Assembly (NCBI GenBank): GCA_009776725.1
Contig: WRNE01000016.1
Location: forward strand, 1-38,228
Origin: Coriobacteriia bacterium
GTDB taxonomy: Bacteria > Actinomycetota > Coriobacteriia > Coriobacteriales > UBA8131
Reading direction: 5' to 3'
DNA: 38,228 nucleotides
Each line of letters opens with the position of its first letter. Position 1 is the first letter of the stretch. Both the position numbers and the translations under genes were made by a program. The notes below the pieces were generated by a model. The model did not search any database. It was given only the letters and a program-made list of their open reading frames with translations, and was not told the DNA's origin. Positions 8,296 through 17,081 of the stretch are shown here, piece after piece.

Positions 8296-9063
8296 CTAAA
8301 CGTTTTTGCGCAGAGTCACTTCTCCGCTGACAACCTTTTGCATGCCCTCGTCATTTGAAAGCATGAGCAGGCCGTTGTTGTCTATGCCCTCAATGGTACC
8401 TGCAGCAACCAGCTCCCCAAAAGCATTGCTGACCTCGACATACTCCCCAAGCTGTGTCAAGTATTGTTGGTACTCTTCCCTAAAAGGCTCAAATGAAAAG
8501 CCTTGTCCCTCCCAAAGGCCAAGACAGTCAAGCAGACACTTGATCAATTGCTCGACACTTTGGTCATATAAGCCTTTAGGGTCTGTGTTAATCGAGCCAT
8601 TTATCAGGTAGGCATTGTCCAAGCCAGCACTATTGCCGTCTGAGAAGACATTGACGCCAATGCCGATAATGGCTTTTTCGTTGACCAGCTCTACTAGGAT
8701 CCCGACTAGCTTGCTTCTGATTGCCCCATCCTCGACCACCAGGTCGTTTGGCCATTTGAGTTTTATTAGCTGCTCGGATAGTGGTTGCAGGGCTTGACGC
8801 ACAGCTACAGCGACGATTAAAGGGAGGCTTTGCGCTACTTGGAGTGGGAGCGGGCGAGGCCAGAGCAAAGAAAGGTAAATTCCCCCTTTTGGCGAGTGCC
8901 AGCTTCTGCCTAAGCGGCCTCTGCCGCTGCTTTGCTCTTCGGCCAAGACAAAGACAGGCAGGTCCCTCTGCCCAATGCCCATGTCTAAATGGTTTTTCAA
9001 ATAGTCATTTGTGGAGCTTAGGCTGGCAAACCTGAGTAGTTCGTATTCCTGGTTGTTTGTCAT
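8296..9063 (-). CDS. birA: Biotin--[acetyl-CoA-carboxylase] ligase without HTH domain
   Basis: A 255-residue biotin protein ligase that activates biotin as biotinyl-AMP and attaches it to carboxylase carrier proteins. The catalytic loop GRGRLGRSWHSPKGGIYLSL, then KWPNDL and KLVGILVE are all present, followed by a small C-terminal domain. It lacks the N-terminal winged-helix region of E. coli BirA, so it is a monofunctional class I ligase and not a repressor. Its ATG overlaps the pth stop as ATGA, making it the last gene of glmU-prs-pth-birA. Confidence 0.93.
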   Translation of the reverse strand: MTNNQEYELLRFASLSSTNDYLKNHLDMGIGQRDLPVFVLAEEQSSGRGRLGRSWHSPKGGIYLSLLWPRPLPLQVAQSLPLIVAVAVRQALQPLSEQLIKLKWPNDLVVEDGAIRSKLVGILVELVNEKAIIGIGVNVFSDGNSAGLDNAYLINGSINTDPKGLYDQSVEQLIKCLLDCLGLWEGQGFSFEPFREEYQQYLTQLGEYVEVSNAFGELVAAGTIEGIDNNGLLMLSNDEGMQKVVSGEVTLRKNV

Positions 9064-9737
9064 ATGTTAAACCTGTTCATGGCCATGGCCAATCCGTCAT
9101 CGATGACTGCCTTGCTGATTGTTATAGCTTGGGAGGCCATCTCTTCCATTTCTTGCAACGCCTCGTTTTTTAGCTCTTGCAACACGAATTTTTCAGCTGG
9201 CATCCGGCCAGGTGGCCGCCCTATCCCGAGGCGTAGGCGGCAAAAGCCGCTGCCAACGTTATCGATAATGGACAAGACGCCCCGATGTCCGCCATGACCT
9301 CCGTCAAACTTCAAGCGCAAGACGCCTGACGGCAGGTCAAGCTCGTCATGAACGACCAACAAGGCAGTGCCTGCCTCTTGGGACAAGGCAAAATGCTTTA
9401 AGAGGGATTTGACGGGTATGCCGCTGGAGTTCATAAAGCTTTGCGGCTTGGCAAGTATGAGCAGCTTGTCGTGGTAGTCGCATTCTGCGACTAGCGCACC
9501 GTTCATCGCCTTCCAATAATTCGCTCCCAGGTCAGCTGCCAAGGCGTCGATTGCCATAAAACCGGCGTTGTGCCGGGTCTTTTGGTACTCAATGCCGGGG
9601 TTTCCCAGTCCCACAATCAAAAAGCGATCGCTTTTTTTCGTATTGCTGTTTTGCTGGCCGTTCTGCTTAGGGTCATCTTGGTTTGCCAAAGCCCTAACGC
9701 CTGCGGCTGCTTTTCGGATTTGGTTGATTACATTCAT
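9060..9737 (-). CDS. pth: Peptidyl-tRNA hydrolase with N-terminal extension
   Basis: Recycles tRNA by hydrolysing peptidyl-tRNAs dropped from ribosomes. The core matches the Pth family: VGLGNPGIEYQKTRHNAGF with the catalytic His, KPQSFMNSSG, HDELDLPSG and GGHGGHRGVLSI. At 225 residues it is about 30 longer than usual because a polar segment rich in Q, N and K precedes the core, which begins near residue 37. No strong ribosome site is visible before the ATG at 9737, so a downstream start cannot be excluded. The gene follows prs by 29 nt and overlaps birA by four bases. Confidence 0.94.
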   Translation of the reverse strand: MNVINQIRKAAAGVRALANQDDPKQNGQQNSNTKKSDRFLIVGLGNPGIEYQKTRHNAGFMAIDALAADLGANYWKAMNGALVAECDYHDKLLILAKPQSFMNSSGIPVKSLLKHFALSQEAGTALLVVHDELDLPSGVLRLKFDGGHGGHRGVLSIIDNVGSGFCRLRLGIGRPPGRMPAEKFVLQELKNEALQEMEEMASQAITISKAVIDDGLAMAMNRFNI

Positions 9738-9766
9738 CGATACTGCGGTTTTTTATTGTCAATCAC

Positions 9767-10729
9767 CTATATTTGAAAGTCGGGGTCGAACAACTCGGAG
9801 ACGCTTTCTTCGTCAAACACGTTTTGGATGGCTTTCGCCAAAAGTCCGGCTACGCTGATAACCTCGATCTTCCCGTTTTGGCGGCTGCGGGGAACGGCTA
9901 CTGTATCGCAGACGACAACCTTTTTCATTTGTGCCTCTTCGATGCGCTCATAGGCCTTGCCTGAGAACAGCCCATGTGTGGCACATACGTACACGTCTCC
10001 AGCACCTGCTGCCTTTAAAGCGTCCACGCCGTTGATGACCGATCCGCCAGTATCGATCATGTCGTCATTGACGATACAGGTCTTTCCCCTGACGTCGCCG
10101 ATGACCGTGGGTATATCCGAGACGTTATGGGCCGGCCTGGTTTTTGACATGATAGCCAAGTCAGCGCCCATCAAGTCTGCCAGCTTCCTTGCCGCTTTGG
10201 CCCGCCCGACATCCGGGGACACGACGCAGGTATTGTGCAGGTTCATTGAGTTGAAGTATTCCGCAAATATGGGCAGTGCCGTCAAATGGTTCACCGGCGT
10301 GTCAAAGAAGCCCTGGATCTGGCCTTGATGCAGGTCGATGCAGATTGTCCGGTCAATACCGGAAACCGTCATCAAGTTTGCCACCAGTTTAGCCGTAATC
10401 GGCTCGCGGGAAGCTGACTTTTTATCCTGGCGCGAGTAACCATAGTGGGTGAGCACTGCGGTTACCGACCGTGCCGAGGCCCGTTTAGCCGCATCCGCCA
10501 TGATCAGCAGTTCCATCAAGTTGTCATTGACTTTGCCAGCGACCGCTTGGATGAGAAAGACGTCGCAGCCTCTGACGCTTTCCAGATAGCGGGCATAGAT
10601 CTCCCCATTGGCAAAAGTCGTCACATTGACATTGCCTAGGCTTACGGAGCATTCTTTGGCAATCTTTAAGGCCAGTGCCCTGTTTGACCGGCCGCTGAAT
10701 AGTTTCATTGTTTTCATAACTTCAGTCAT
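9767..10729 (-). CDS. prs: Ribose-phosphate pyrophosphokinase (PRPP synthetase)
   Basis: Makes 5-phosphoribosyl-1-pyrophosphate from ribose-5-phosphate and ATP for purine, pyrimidine, His, Trp and NAD synthesis. The 320-residue length is typical. The sequence shows FANGEIYARYLESVRGCDVF, YGYSRQDKKSASREPI, the divalent-metal site DLHQGQIQGFFD and the PRPP loop VNDDMIDTGGS. GGGGAG lies about 12 nt upstream of the first ATG; a second ATG four codons downstream is an alternative start. It follows glmU by 18 nt. Confidence 0.95.
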   Translation of the reverse strand: MTEVMKTMKLFSGRSNRALALKIAKECSVSLGNVNVTTFANGEIYARYLESVRGCDVFLIQAVAGKVNDNLMELLIMADAAKRASARSVTAVLTHYGYSRQDKKSASREPITAKLVANLMTVSGIDRTICIDLHQGQIQGFFDTPVNHLTALPIFAEYFNSMNLHNTCVVSPDVGRAKAARKLADLMGADLAIMSKTRPAHNVSDIPTVIGDVRGKTCIVNDDMIDTGGSVINGVDALKAAGAGDVYVCATHGLFSGKAYERIEEAQMKKVVVCDTVAVPRSRQNGKIEVISVAGLLAKAIQNVFDEESVSELFDPDFQI

Positions 10730-10747
10730 GATGCTAAGAATCTCCCC

Positions 10748-12160
10748 TCATCTACCGTTTTTTTCGTTCTTACGGTTTTTGCCTTCTTCTTTCTCCCGCC
10801 TCCGCTTGTAGACCCATCCACGGATTATCTTCTGCTCGGCACGCTCCAGGCCCAACGCTCCTTCGGGAAGGTCCTTGGTGATCGTGCTCCCTGCCCCTGT
10901 CATCGCATCAGCTCCTATTGTAACGGGAGCCACCAGCATCGAGTCCGAGCCAATGAAGGCCCTGTCGCCGATCTCGGTGTGGTGTTTCTCGTATCCGTCG
11001 TAATTGCAGGTGACTGTACCGGCACCGATGTTTACGTCGTCGCCTAAGGTCGCATCGCCGATGTAGCTTAAGTGAGGGACCTTCGAGCCGATGCCGATCG
11101 TGGCGTTCTTGATCTCGACATGCGTGCCTGCCTTGGAGCCCTGCTTCATCATGGTTCCCGGCCGCAAATAAGCCCGCGGCCCGCAGTCGACTTGGTCTTC
11201 CAGCTCGCTTTCCAAGATGACGCTCTCCTCGATCACACAGTCCCGCCCAATAGCAGAGTCTGCAATACGGCAGTTTGGCCCGATAATCGTGCCTCTGGCG
11301 ACACTTGTCTTACCAGACAAGATCACTTGGGGAAGTATTTCTACATCGTTTTCCAGCTCCACGTCCGGCCCGATCCAGACGGTCGAAGGGTCAAGCATCG
11401 TTACCCCCGCCAGCATCCACGCTGTATTGATGCGTTTTTGCATCAATGCGCTGGCTTCAGCCAACTGCAGGCGGTCGTTTACGCCAATTGCCTCTGAGGC
11501 ATCCGTGCAATAAGCGACAACACTCTCCCCGCTTTTGACGAACAGGCCGAATACCTCGGTCAAATAGAACTCCCCCTGGGCATTGGCATTGCCTAGTTTC
11601 TCCAGGTTCGACAGCAGTAAGGGCAGGTCGAAGCAATAGGCTCCGGAGTTGCAAAGCGTTACTTCCTTCTCCGCAGGACTGGCATCGCTTTCTTCTACGA
11701 CATAAAGCACCTGGCCGGACTCGCCCAAAACCACTCGTCCGTACCCGCTGGGATCGTCCGTCTCATGGGTCAGAAGGCAGACCGCAGAGCCTGTGCCCTG
11801 CTGGGTCTCCACCAAAGCGGCGATTGTCTCCTCTTTGATCAAAGGCGTGTCGGCTGACAAAACCACCAGCGAAGCGCCCTTTTTTGCATAATGCTCGAGC
11901 TCTGCCCGGGCAACCATTATGGCATGGCCCGTCCCCAAGCGTTCTTCTTGGACGACGATCGTCGTGTCGCTTACCAAGGGTATGACTTGCTCGCGCTCGT
12001 GCCCGACAACAGTCAAGACCCGGTCCGACCCGCTCGCTTTTGCCGCATCAATGACCCATCGGACCATGGGCTTGCCTAAAAGCTCATGGACGGCCTTTGC
12101 CTTCGTTGAATTCATCCTAGTCCCTGCCCCCGCTGCTAGAACCAATGTAGAGAATGCCAT
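10748..12160 (-). CDS. glmU: Bifunctional N-acetylglucosamine-1-P uridyltransferase / glucosamine-1-P acetyltransferase
   Basis: Carries out the last two steps to UDP-GlcNAc, the precursor of peptidoglycan. The N-terminal pyrophosphorylase domain begins with LAAGAGTRMNSTKAKAVHELLGKP. The C-terminal half is a left-handed beta-helix of hexapeptide repeats containing GAGTVTCNYDGYEKHHTEIGD, the acetyltransferase active site. At 470 residues it is slightly longer than usual because of a charged C-terminal tail rich in K, R, E and N. GAAAGGA lies 6 nt before the ATG. It is the first gene of the glmU-prs-pth-birA operon. Confidence 0.96.
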   Translation of the reverse strand: MAFSTLVLAAGAGTRMNSTKAKAVHELLGKPMVRWVIDAAKASGSDRVLTVVGHEREQVIPLVSDTTIVVQEERLGTGHAIMVARAELEHYAKKGASLVVLSADTPLIKEETIAALVETQQGTGSAVCLLTHETDDPSGYGRVVLGESGQVLYVVEESDASPAEKEVTLCNSGAYCFDLPLLLSNLEKLGNANAQGEFYLTEVFGLFVKSGESVVAYCTDASEAIGVNDRLQLAEASALMQKRINTAWMLAGVTMLDPSTVWIGPDVELENDVEILPQVILSGKTSVARGTIIGPNCRIADSAIGRDCVIEESVILESELEDQVDCGPRAYLRPGTMMKQGSKAGTHVEIKNATIGIGSKVPHLSYIGDATLGDDVNIGAGTVTCNYDGYEKHHTEIGDRAFIGSDSMLVAPVTIGADAMTGAGSTITKDLPEGALGLERAEQKIIRGWVYKRRREKEEGKNRKNEKNGR

Positions 12161-12546
12161 GGTAAATCCTTTCTCGCACTTGCCAAATAGAGTTTAGCAG
12201 GTGGCTTGGCGTCTCGCGTGAACATTTAGCGCCTGTTCATAAAAAAGTCAAAAATGTGGAGAAGACCACGGCCTGTCGGTCAAGCCAGCGGGTGTTTTCT
12301 GGTAAAATATGTTAGGTGCCTGCATATCTATGCGAATTCGGTCTTTCGATGGCATTTCCAGGGTCCAGCAGTCAAACCAGGTTCTTTAAGCCAAGGGGAA
12401 ACATCGGTTAACAAAAGTAATTGAAGTTTTGCTGCTGCCTGTTGGTTCTTCATATATAACAGCTGTATTTTTATGAATATTCGTTGATGAAGTAATCATA
12501 TAAGGTTTTAAAAAATGTGATAGCTTTGCACCATGAAAGGTGGTTT
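12161..12546. promoter_or_regulatory. Divergent intergenic region between glmU and the antiporter gene
   Basis: A 386-nt non-coding spacer serving divergent genes. A glmU promoter is likely at 12223-12251 (listed separately). The antiporter side becomes AT-rich after about 12440, but I cannot choose one convincing promoter there. A TTCTCCACA motif (minus orientation) lies at 12255-12263, immediately upstream of the glmU -35 box. No riboswitch-like fold was recognised. Confidence 0.6.
12223..12251 (-). promoter_or_regulatory. Likely promoter of the glmU operon
   Basis: On the minus strand TTGACT (12246-12251, 5/6) is followed by a 17-nt spacer and TAAATG (12223-12228, 3/6). Transcription would start about 55 nt before the glmU ATG. 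The -10 match is weak, so this rests mainly on the -35 box and spacing. Confidence 0.4.
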
Positions 12547-14988
12547 ATGGAGCACATCCCTCAACTAGTCGTTGACCTCGCTTTACTCCTGGCAGCGGCA
12601 GCTATAGCTACAATCGTCTGCAAGAGGCTGAAGCAGCCTTTGGTCTTAGGCTATGTCGTCGCCGGTTTTCTGATCAGCCCTGGCATCGAGCTGATCCCCA
12701 ACATTACAGATAATGAAAGCATTTCTACCTGGTCTGAGATCGGTGTTATCTTCTTGATGTTCGGACTGGGCTTGGAGTTTAGCGTTATTAAACTGACCAG
12801 TGTCGGCAAGTCTGGGATATTTACCGCTTTTGCCGATATGACCTCAATGCTGGTGCTTGGCTATCTCAGTGGAAGGCTGCTTGGCTGGACGTTGATGACC
12901 AGCCTGTTCTTGGGCGCTACTTTGGCAATCTCGTCGACTACGATTATCAACAAGGCTTTTGCCGAGCTTGAGATCAAAGGACGGTCCTTTACCGACCTTG
13001 TGTTTGGCGCGCTCATCGTAGAAGACATTGTCGGCGTGTTCATCATGATCATCCTCTCTGCCGTCTCGACCGGCTCTGAAGCCGGAGCAGGGGCCTTGGT
13101 CGTGCAAGTTGGGCAGATGGCGATCTATTTGATTATTTGGTTCGTGCTCAGCGTCTTAGTGGTACCGACCGTCCTCAAGCAGACATCCAACATGCTCACC
13201 GATGAGATACTGCTGGTCTCCTCGATAGCGCTTTGCATGATTATGGTCGTCTTGGCGAACCTCATTGGTTTTTCAGCTGCTTTAGGCTCGTTTATGGCTG
13301 GATCGATTCTAGCCGGCACGATACAGGCCCATCGCATACACCAGCTGGTCAAGTCTGTTGTGGACTTTTTTGGCGCCGTCTTCTTTGTTTCGGTCGGCAT
13401 GCTTGTCTCCCCACAAATAATAATCGAGAACATCGTCCCGATCCTTGTGTTGACCGTTATTGTCCTCAGTTGCAAGCCTGTCTCCACCACCATTGGCACC
13501 CTGCTCTCCAAGCAGTCGCTGAGGGCCTCTGTCCAGACTGGCTTCAGTTTTTGCCAGATAGGCGAGTTCTCGTTCATCATTGCCGCCCTCGGAGCCGCCC
13601 TTGACGTGACAGACAACTTCCTCTACCCCATTATTGTGGCGGTCTCAGTCATCACGACCTTCATAACCCCCTACTACATCAAATACACCAATCGGGTCTA
13701 TGAGAGCATCGTTTTTATCCTTCCCCAAAGATTCTTGGAGCTCATCGAGAGACATGTCAGCCAGGGCCAAGGCCAAACTGAGGACGGGGCCTGGTCAAGT
13801 TACTTTAGGCACTGGATTGTCAAAGTCATCATGGTCATCCTGGCGGCCTTCTCTTCGGTCGTCTTGCTCAGCGAGGTGGTACGGCCCTTGATATCGGGAT
13901 TCGGCATTCCCTTGGTTACGGATATTTTTATCGATGGCCTAGCCCTGATCATCATCGGGGTCTTCATTTCCAACCTCTATGCAACCGAGCGGCGAGGGGA
14001 CGTCGCCGCGCTTTGGGCAGCTGGGCATCGCAGCCGCAGCTCGCTGTATATATCGATGTTTATCAACATCCTCATTTCGATATCCGCGCTGGCCTTTGCC
14101 GTTTCGATGCTGGAGGGGCTGCGGTCTGTATGGCTGTTTGTCCCCGCCCTGCTGTTGACGCTGGTCTTTGCCAATTCGAATCTTGTCCACTCGGCTTTTC
14201 TGCGCTTGGAGAACCTCTTTATCCGAAACCTTAGAGAGAGCCAATTGGCTGAGACCCGGTCGGTGCATAGTGACGACGACCCTGTGTCCTGGGTCAGCAG
14301 CCAGCTTTTGATTATCTCTGTGGAGGCTTATCATTGGCGGGAAATCAACAATCGGATAGTCTCTGTCGAGCTGGCAATGGCCCAGTCCTGCAACCTTGAC
14401 CTGCTATCGATCCAACGCAACGACCAAGACTTTGCCGGCTCGCTGATTGCCCACATGACCCAAGACGAGATCTTTCGCCGCATGAACGACCCCTACGACG
14501 AGCTAAGCCTGATGAACGGCGATATTTTGACTTTGATGGGTACCGAGCGCGAAATCGAAGTCTTCATGCAAAACATGATAAAGACCTTTGCCCGCACCCA
14601 ACAAGTCAACCTGCTTGACAACGACCAGCTAGCCTTGCTTGGCACTGAGGATGAAATCGAAGCCTTCACCCAAAACATCATCGATTACTACGCAAGCGAC
14701 CAGCATGAGCTGGACAGCCTGACGTTGTTCGAGTACAAGCCTAAGACCGGCTATCTGATCGGCAGTCAAAGCTTTCGCTTACAGATCAATGCCGATTCGC
14801 CTTTCAGGGGAAAGACCATTGCTACCAGCCGGTTGGAAGAAGAGTACGGTTGTAAGATACTAGCTATTGAGCATGCTAATCTTCTTACACTTAAGCCAAA
14901 CAGGAATATGCGAATTTCTTTGAACGACTACCTCTGGATCTACGGTAATTCCTTAGCTGTAAACGAGTTGGCCTCCCAATACTCATAA
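12547..14988 (+). CDS. Kef-type cation/proton antiporter with RCK_C-like tail
   Basis: An 813-residue monovalent cation:proton antiporter-2 family protein of the inner membrane. Residues 1 to about 385 are a Na+/H+-exchanger domain with about a dozen hydrophobic helices. They include the signature KQPLVLGYVVAGFLISPG and the helix FGLGLEFS. Further helices lie up to about residue 560. The cytoplasmic tail has RCK_C-like units: one around 590-680, a partial duplicate containing LALLGTEDEIEAF (compare LTLMGTEREIEVF) and a last at about 748-812. I see no RCK_N/TrkA-N Rossmann motif, which KefB/KefC proteins usually carry. AAAGGTGG sits 3 nt before the ATG at 12547, favoured over an earlier in-frame start. 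Substrate (K+ or Na+) is unknown. Confidence 0.88.
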   Translation: MEHIPQLVVDLALLLAAAAIATIVCKRLKQPLVLGYVVAGFLISPGIELIPNITDNESISTWSEIGVIFLMFGLGLEFSVIKLTSVGKSGIFTAFADMTSMLVLGYLSGRLLGWTLMTSLFLGATLAISSTTIINKAFAELEIKGRSFTDLVFGALIVEDIVGVFIMIILSAVSTGSEAGAGALVVQVGQMAIYLIIWFVLSVLVVPTVLKQTSNMLTDEILLVSSIALCMIMVVLANLIGFSAALGSFMAGSILAGTIQAHRIHQLVKSVVDFFGAVFFVSVGMLVSPQIIIENIVPILVLTVIVLSCKPVSTTIGTLLSKQSLRASVQTGFSFCQIGEFSFIIAALGAALDVTDNFLYPIIVAVSVITTFITPYYIKYTNRVYESIVFILPQRFLELIERHVSQGQGQTEDGAWSSYFRHWIVKVIMVILAAFSSVVLLSEVVRPLISGFGIPLVTDIFIDGLALIIIGVFISNLYATERRGDVAALWAAGHRSRSSLYISMFINILISISALAFAVSMLEGLRSVWLFVPALLLTLVFANSNLVHSAFLRLENLFIRNLRESQLAETRSVHSDDDPVSWVSSQLLIISVEAYHWREINNRIVSVELAMAQSCNLDLLSIQRNDQDFAGSLIAHMTQDEIFRRMNDPYDELSLMNGDILTLMGTEREIEVFMQNMIKTFARTQQVNLLDNDQLALLGTEDEIEAFTQNIIDYYASDQHELDSLTLFEYKPKTGYLIGSQSFRLQINADSPFRGKTIATSRLEEEYGCKILAIEHANLLTLKPNRNMRISLNDYLWIYGNSLAVNELASQYS

Positions 14989-15047
14989 TGCGGAGACAAG
15001 CTTTTTCATCGTTGCTTGCAGCTGACATCTCGACATTTTGCCATCGA

Positions 15048-15053
15048 TACAAT
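15048..15053 (+). promoter_or_regulatory. Possible -10 box for tRNA-Gln
   Basis: TACAAT (5/6) lies 15 nt before the mature 5' end of the tRNA. The best -35 candidates (CTGACA at 15022-15027 or TGACAT at 15023-15028) are spaced 19-20 nt away, longer than ideal. Weak prediction. Confidence 0.3.
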
Positions 15054-15068
15054 AGACTGGTTGGGCAC

Positions 15069-15142
15069 TGGGGCATCGTCCAATGGCAGGACTCTGGTTT
15101 TTGGTGCCAGCTATATAGGTTCGAATCCTGTTGCCCCAGCCA
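15069..15142 (+). tRNA. tRNA-Gln (anticodon TTG), CCA encoded
   Basis: A full cloverleaf can be drawn. The acceptor stem is TGGGGCA (15069-15075) with TGCCCCA (15132-15138). The anticodon stem CTGGT/GCCAG encloses the seven-base loop TTTTGGT, giving anticodon TTG. The T arm contains GGTTCGAATCC. The discriminator is G and the CCA end is encoded at 15140-15142. It lies between the antiporter gene and the zinc-ribbon gene, on the same strand. Confidence 0.95.
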
Positions 15143-15238
15143 AGTTGCTTATTAATTGGATATTTTATAAGAGTCTGTGTATATCTCTTTGCTCAGACGG
15201 CTTGTATAATGAATCCAATTAGAAGAAAGAGGTCTACT

Positions 15239-16795
15239 ATGATATGCAAGAACTGTCGTCAAGAAATACCTGATGATTCGAAGTTCTGCACACACTGCGG
15301 AACCAAACAAGAGACAGACCAATTATCAGACCAAGAAACCCCCGAAATACAAACCGCCACAATCACTACAGACGATTTCAGTGAGATATCGGCTGTCCCT
15401 GCCTTGTCCGATATTTCAGCAATAGACGATTCTATGGTTGAGACCACCATGATGGAGACCTCGGACTTCGAAGAGCCGACCATCGGTTTTGCTGCGCTTG
15501 AGGCCCCCGCAGCTGAAGAGATGGCCTTTGTGCCTGCTGCTACGGAAGACTCGGTCGATACAGGCGCGCCAACCTTTTTCCAGACATCCCCAGACATTGG
15601 CAGTGAAAGCCTGTCTGCAGCAGCTGAGTTCGAACAAAGCGTGCCAGTGCCTGAAACTGAATTCACCAGTGCACCCAGCTTTGCCAGCCCACCTTCATTC
15701 GATGAGCAGCAAAGCAGTGGCAGTGATGATGGCTTTAATGCGCCTGGGCTTACTTCTGCGCCTTTAGAAACACCAGGCTTTACTCCAACCGCGCCGCCCA
15801 CAGGCAGCGTCCAAGCACCCGGCTATGCTGCGGCACCGGCATCCGAGGCCCCGCCGGCCTTTGGGTCTTCTCCCCAAACAGACTATACGACTCCACCGCA
15901 AGCTCCAGGTTATGGGGCTAGCGTCCAAGCACCTGGCTACGCTTCGGCCACCGGGCCTGCGGGCAGCGTCCAAGCGCCCGGCTATGCTGCGGCACCGGCA
16001 TCCGAGGCCCCGCCGGCCTATGGGTCTTCTCCCCAGGCAGACTATACGACTCCGCCTCAGCCCGGTATGTCCCAACAGCCCTTCCAGCCGCCGGCTCAAA
16101 GCCCGGCTTATGCGCCACAGCCTGCTCCAGCGCAAACGAGCAGTTACGGGTCCTTTCAACCTGCCCCCCAGCAGACCCAAAGCCCCACATATTCAGGATA
16201 CGCTCCGGTATATCCAGTCGAGCCCCCCAAAAAGAAAACGAGCCCCTTGGTGTTTGTTATTATCGGGGTTGTCGTTTTAGCGGTTATCGGTATAGGCATT
16301 TATCTAATTGCCAACTCCAACCGGGGAAGCAACACGACTATCAACAATGGCAACACTGGAAGCACGACAACTACGGCCCGCGGCTGGACTGGCGGGACGA
16401 CCTCGCCTGACCTGCCAGAAGGCTATACAGCCATTGTTGACAACGAGTACGTGACTATTGGATTTTCAGAGATCAGGTACTATTCAGTCGACGATACGAT
16501 CTATGTCAAGCTATATATCATAAACCGCTCCGACGATCCAATATATATCTTCTTCTATGACAGTTATTTTGACAGCGAGTATGCAGACTATGAACTAGTT
16601 TATTCAAGTATAGAACGTACTGAGCCGCATTCAGAATCTGAAGGAGTTGTTTGGATCGACGCCTTGCACAACGTCCGAGATCTTAATAACTGGTATGGGA
16701 CGATAATTGTTGTCGATGCTGACACTTTGGCTGATAAGGAAGCTGACCTTATAATCTTGGATGAGTACGACTTCGATGTCACCTACCACCACTAA
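15239..16795 (+). CDS. Zinc-ribbon, Pro/Ala-rich, single-pass membrane protein
   Basis: A 518-residue protein of unknown function. Residues 3-20 form a CxxC...CxxC zinc ribbon (CKNC and CTHC) typical of zinc_ribbon_2 membrane proteins. There follow an acidic stretch, then a long Pro/Ala/Gln/Ser-rich linker with two copies of a unit containing SVQAPGYAAAPASEAPPA, then PPKKK and one transmembrane helix (about 336-358). The remaining residues form an extracellular domain ending YDFDVTYHH. The ribbon is probably cytoplasmic. The start at 15239 follows GAAAGAGG by 7 nt; an in-frame extension into the tRNA gene is rejected. TATAAT at 15205-15210 may be its promoter -10 box. A clear terminator follows. 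Confidence 0.8.
   Translation: MICKNCRQEIPDDSKFCTHCGTKQETDQLSDQETPEIQTATITTDDFSEISAVPALSDISAIDDSMVETTMMETSDFEEPTIGFAALEAPAAEEMAFVPAATEDSVDTGAPTFFQTSPDIGSESLSAAAEFEQSVPVPETEFTSAPSFASPPSFDEQQSSGSDDGFNAPGLTSAPLETPGFTPTAPPTGSVQAPGYAAAPASEAPPAFGSSPQTDYTTPPQAPGYGASVQAPGYASATGPAGSVQAPGYAAAPASEAPPAYGSSPQADYTTPPQPGMSQQPFQPPAQSPAYAPQPAPAQTSSYGSFQPAPQQTQSPTYSGYAPVYPVEPPKKKTSPLVFVIIGVVVLAVIGIGIYLIANSNRGSNTTINNGNTGSTTTTARGWTGGTTSPDLPEGYTAIVDNEYVTIGFSEIRYYSVDDTIYVKLYIINRSDDPIYIFFYDSYFDSEYADYELVYSSIERTEPHSESEGVVWIDALHNVRDLNNWYGTIIVVDADTLADKEADLIILDEYDFDVTYHH
15803..16059 (+). repeat. About 98-bp direct repeats inside the Pro-rich linker
   Basis: Two copies of a roughly 98-bp unit (about 15803-15900 and 15962-16059) differ at only a few positions and keep the reading frame. 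A shorter related GTCCAAGCACCTGGCTACG stretch lies between them. They encode the repeated Pro/Ala-rich linker segments. Copy number would be expected to vary between strains by slippage or recombination. Confidence 0.85.
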
Positions 16796-16817
16796 TAACC
16801 GTACCTTTTGTTTTTAT

Positions 16818-16852
16818 AAAGGCCAGCCCCTTTGCGGCTGGCCTTTTCTTTT
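16818..16852 (+). terminator. Rho-independent terminator of the zinc-ribbon gene
   Basis: An 11-bp perfect stem AAAGGCCAGCC (16818-16828) / GGCTGGCCTTT (16836-16846) with a 7-nt loop runs into TTTTCTTTT. It starts 23 nt after the stop of the zinc-ribbon gene. Confidence 0.9.
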
Positions 16853-16876
16853 ACCTAGGGTGAATGGTGGGGTCAT

Positions 16877-17020
16877 GTGCTGGAGATTGACGATTGTCTG
16901 CAATTATTCAGCTGCCAAAAAGAAGGTTGTTTTGTAAAAGCCCAGGTCAGAAAATTGCTTACTCCGAATAACATAAATTTTCACCCGCCAAAATCGCAGA
17001 CAACCGTCAATCTCTAGCAC
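16877..17020. repeat. Imperfect long inverted repeat between convergent genes (MITE-like)
   Basis: The arm at 16877-16905 starts GTGCTGGAGATTGACG. It is mirrored by 16992-17020 with three mismatches in 29 positions and about 86 nt between the arms. It occupies most of the space between the zinc-ribbon terminator and the mfd stop. It could be a small non-autonomous element, a pair of protein-binding sites or a long RNA hairpin. No target-site duplication is evident. Confidence 0.6.
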
Positions 17021-17081
17021 TTAGCCCAGTGAGCTAAGCAGATTTGCTCTTTTGATTGTCAAGCCGCCCTTGGGCCCAGCT

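Noticed and set aside
15131..15238. Upstream start of the zinc-ribbon gene inside tRNA-Gln
   Set aside because: It would use tRNA sequence as coding DNA. The ATG at 15239 has a good ribosome site and begins directly with the zinc ribbon.
15764..16190. Arg/Leu-rich minus-strand frames opposite the Pro-rich linker
   Set aside because: They are antisense shadows of the repeated Pro/Ala codons; their repeats simply mirror the real gene.
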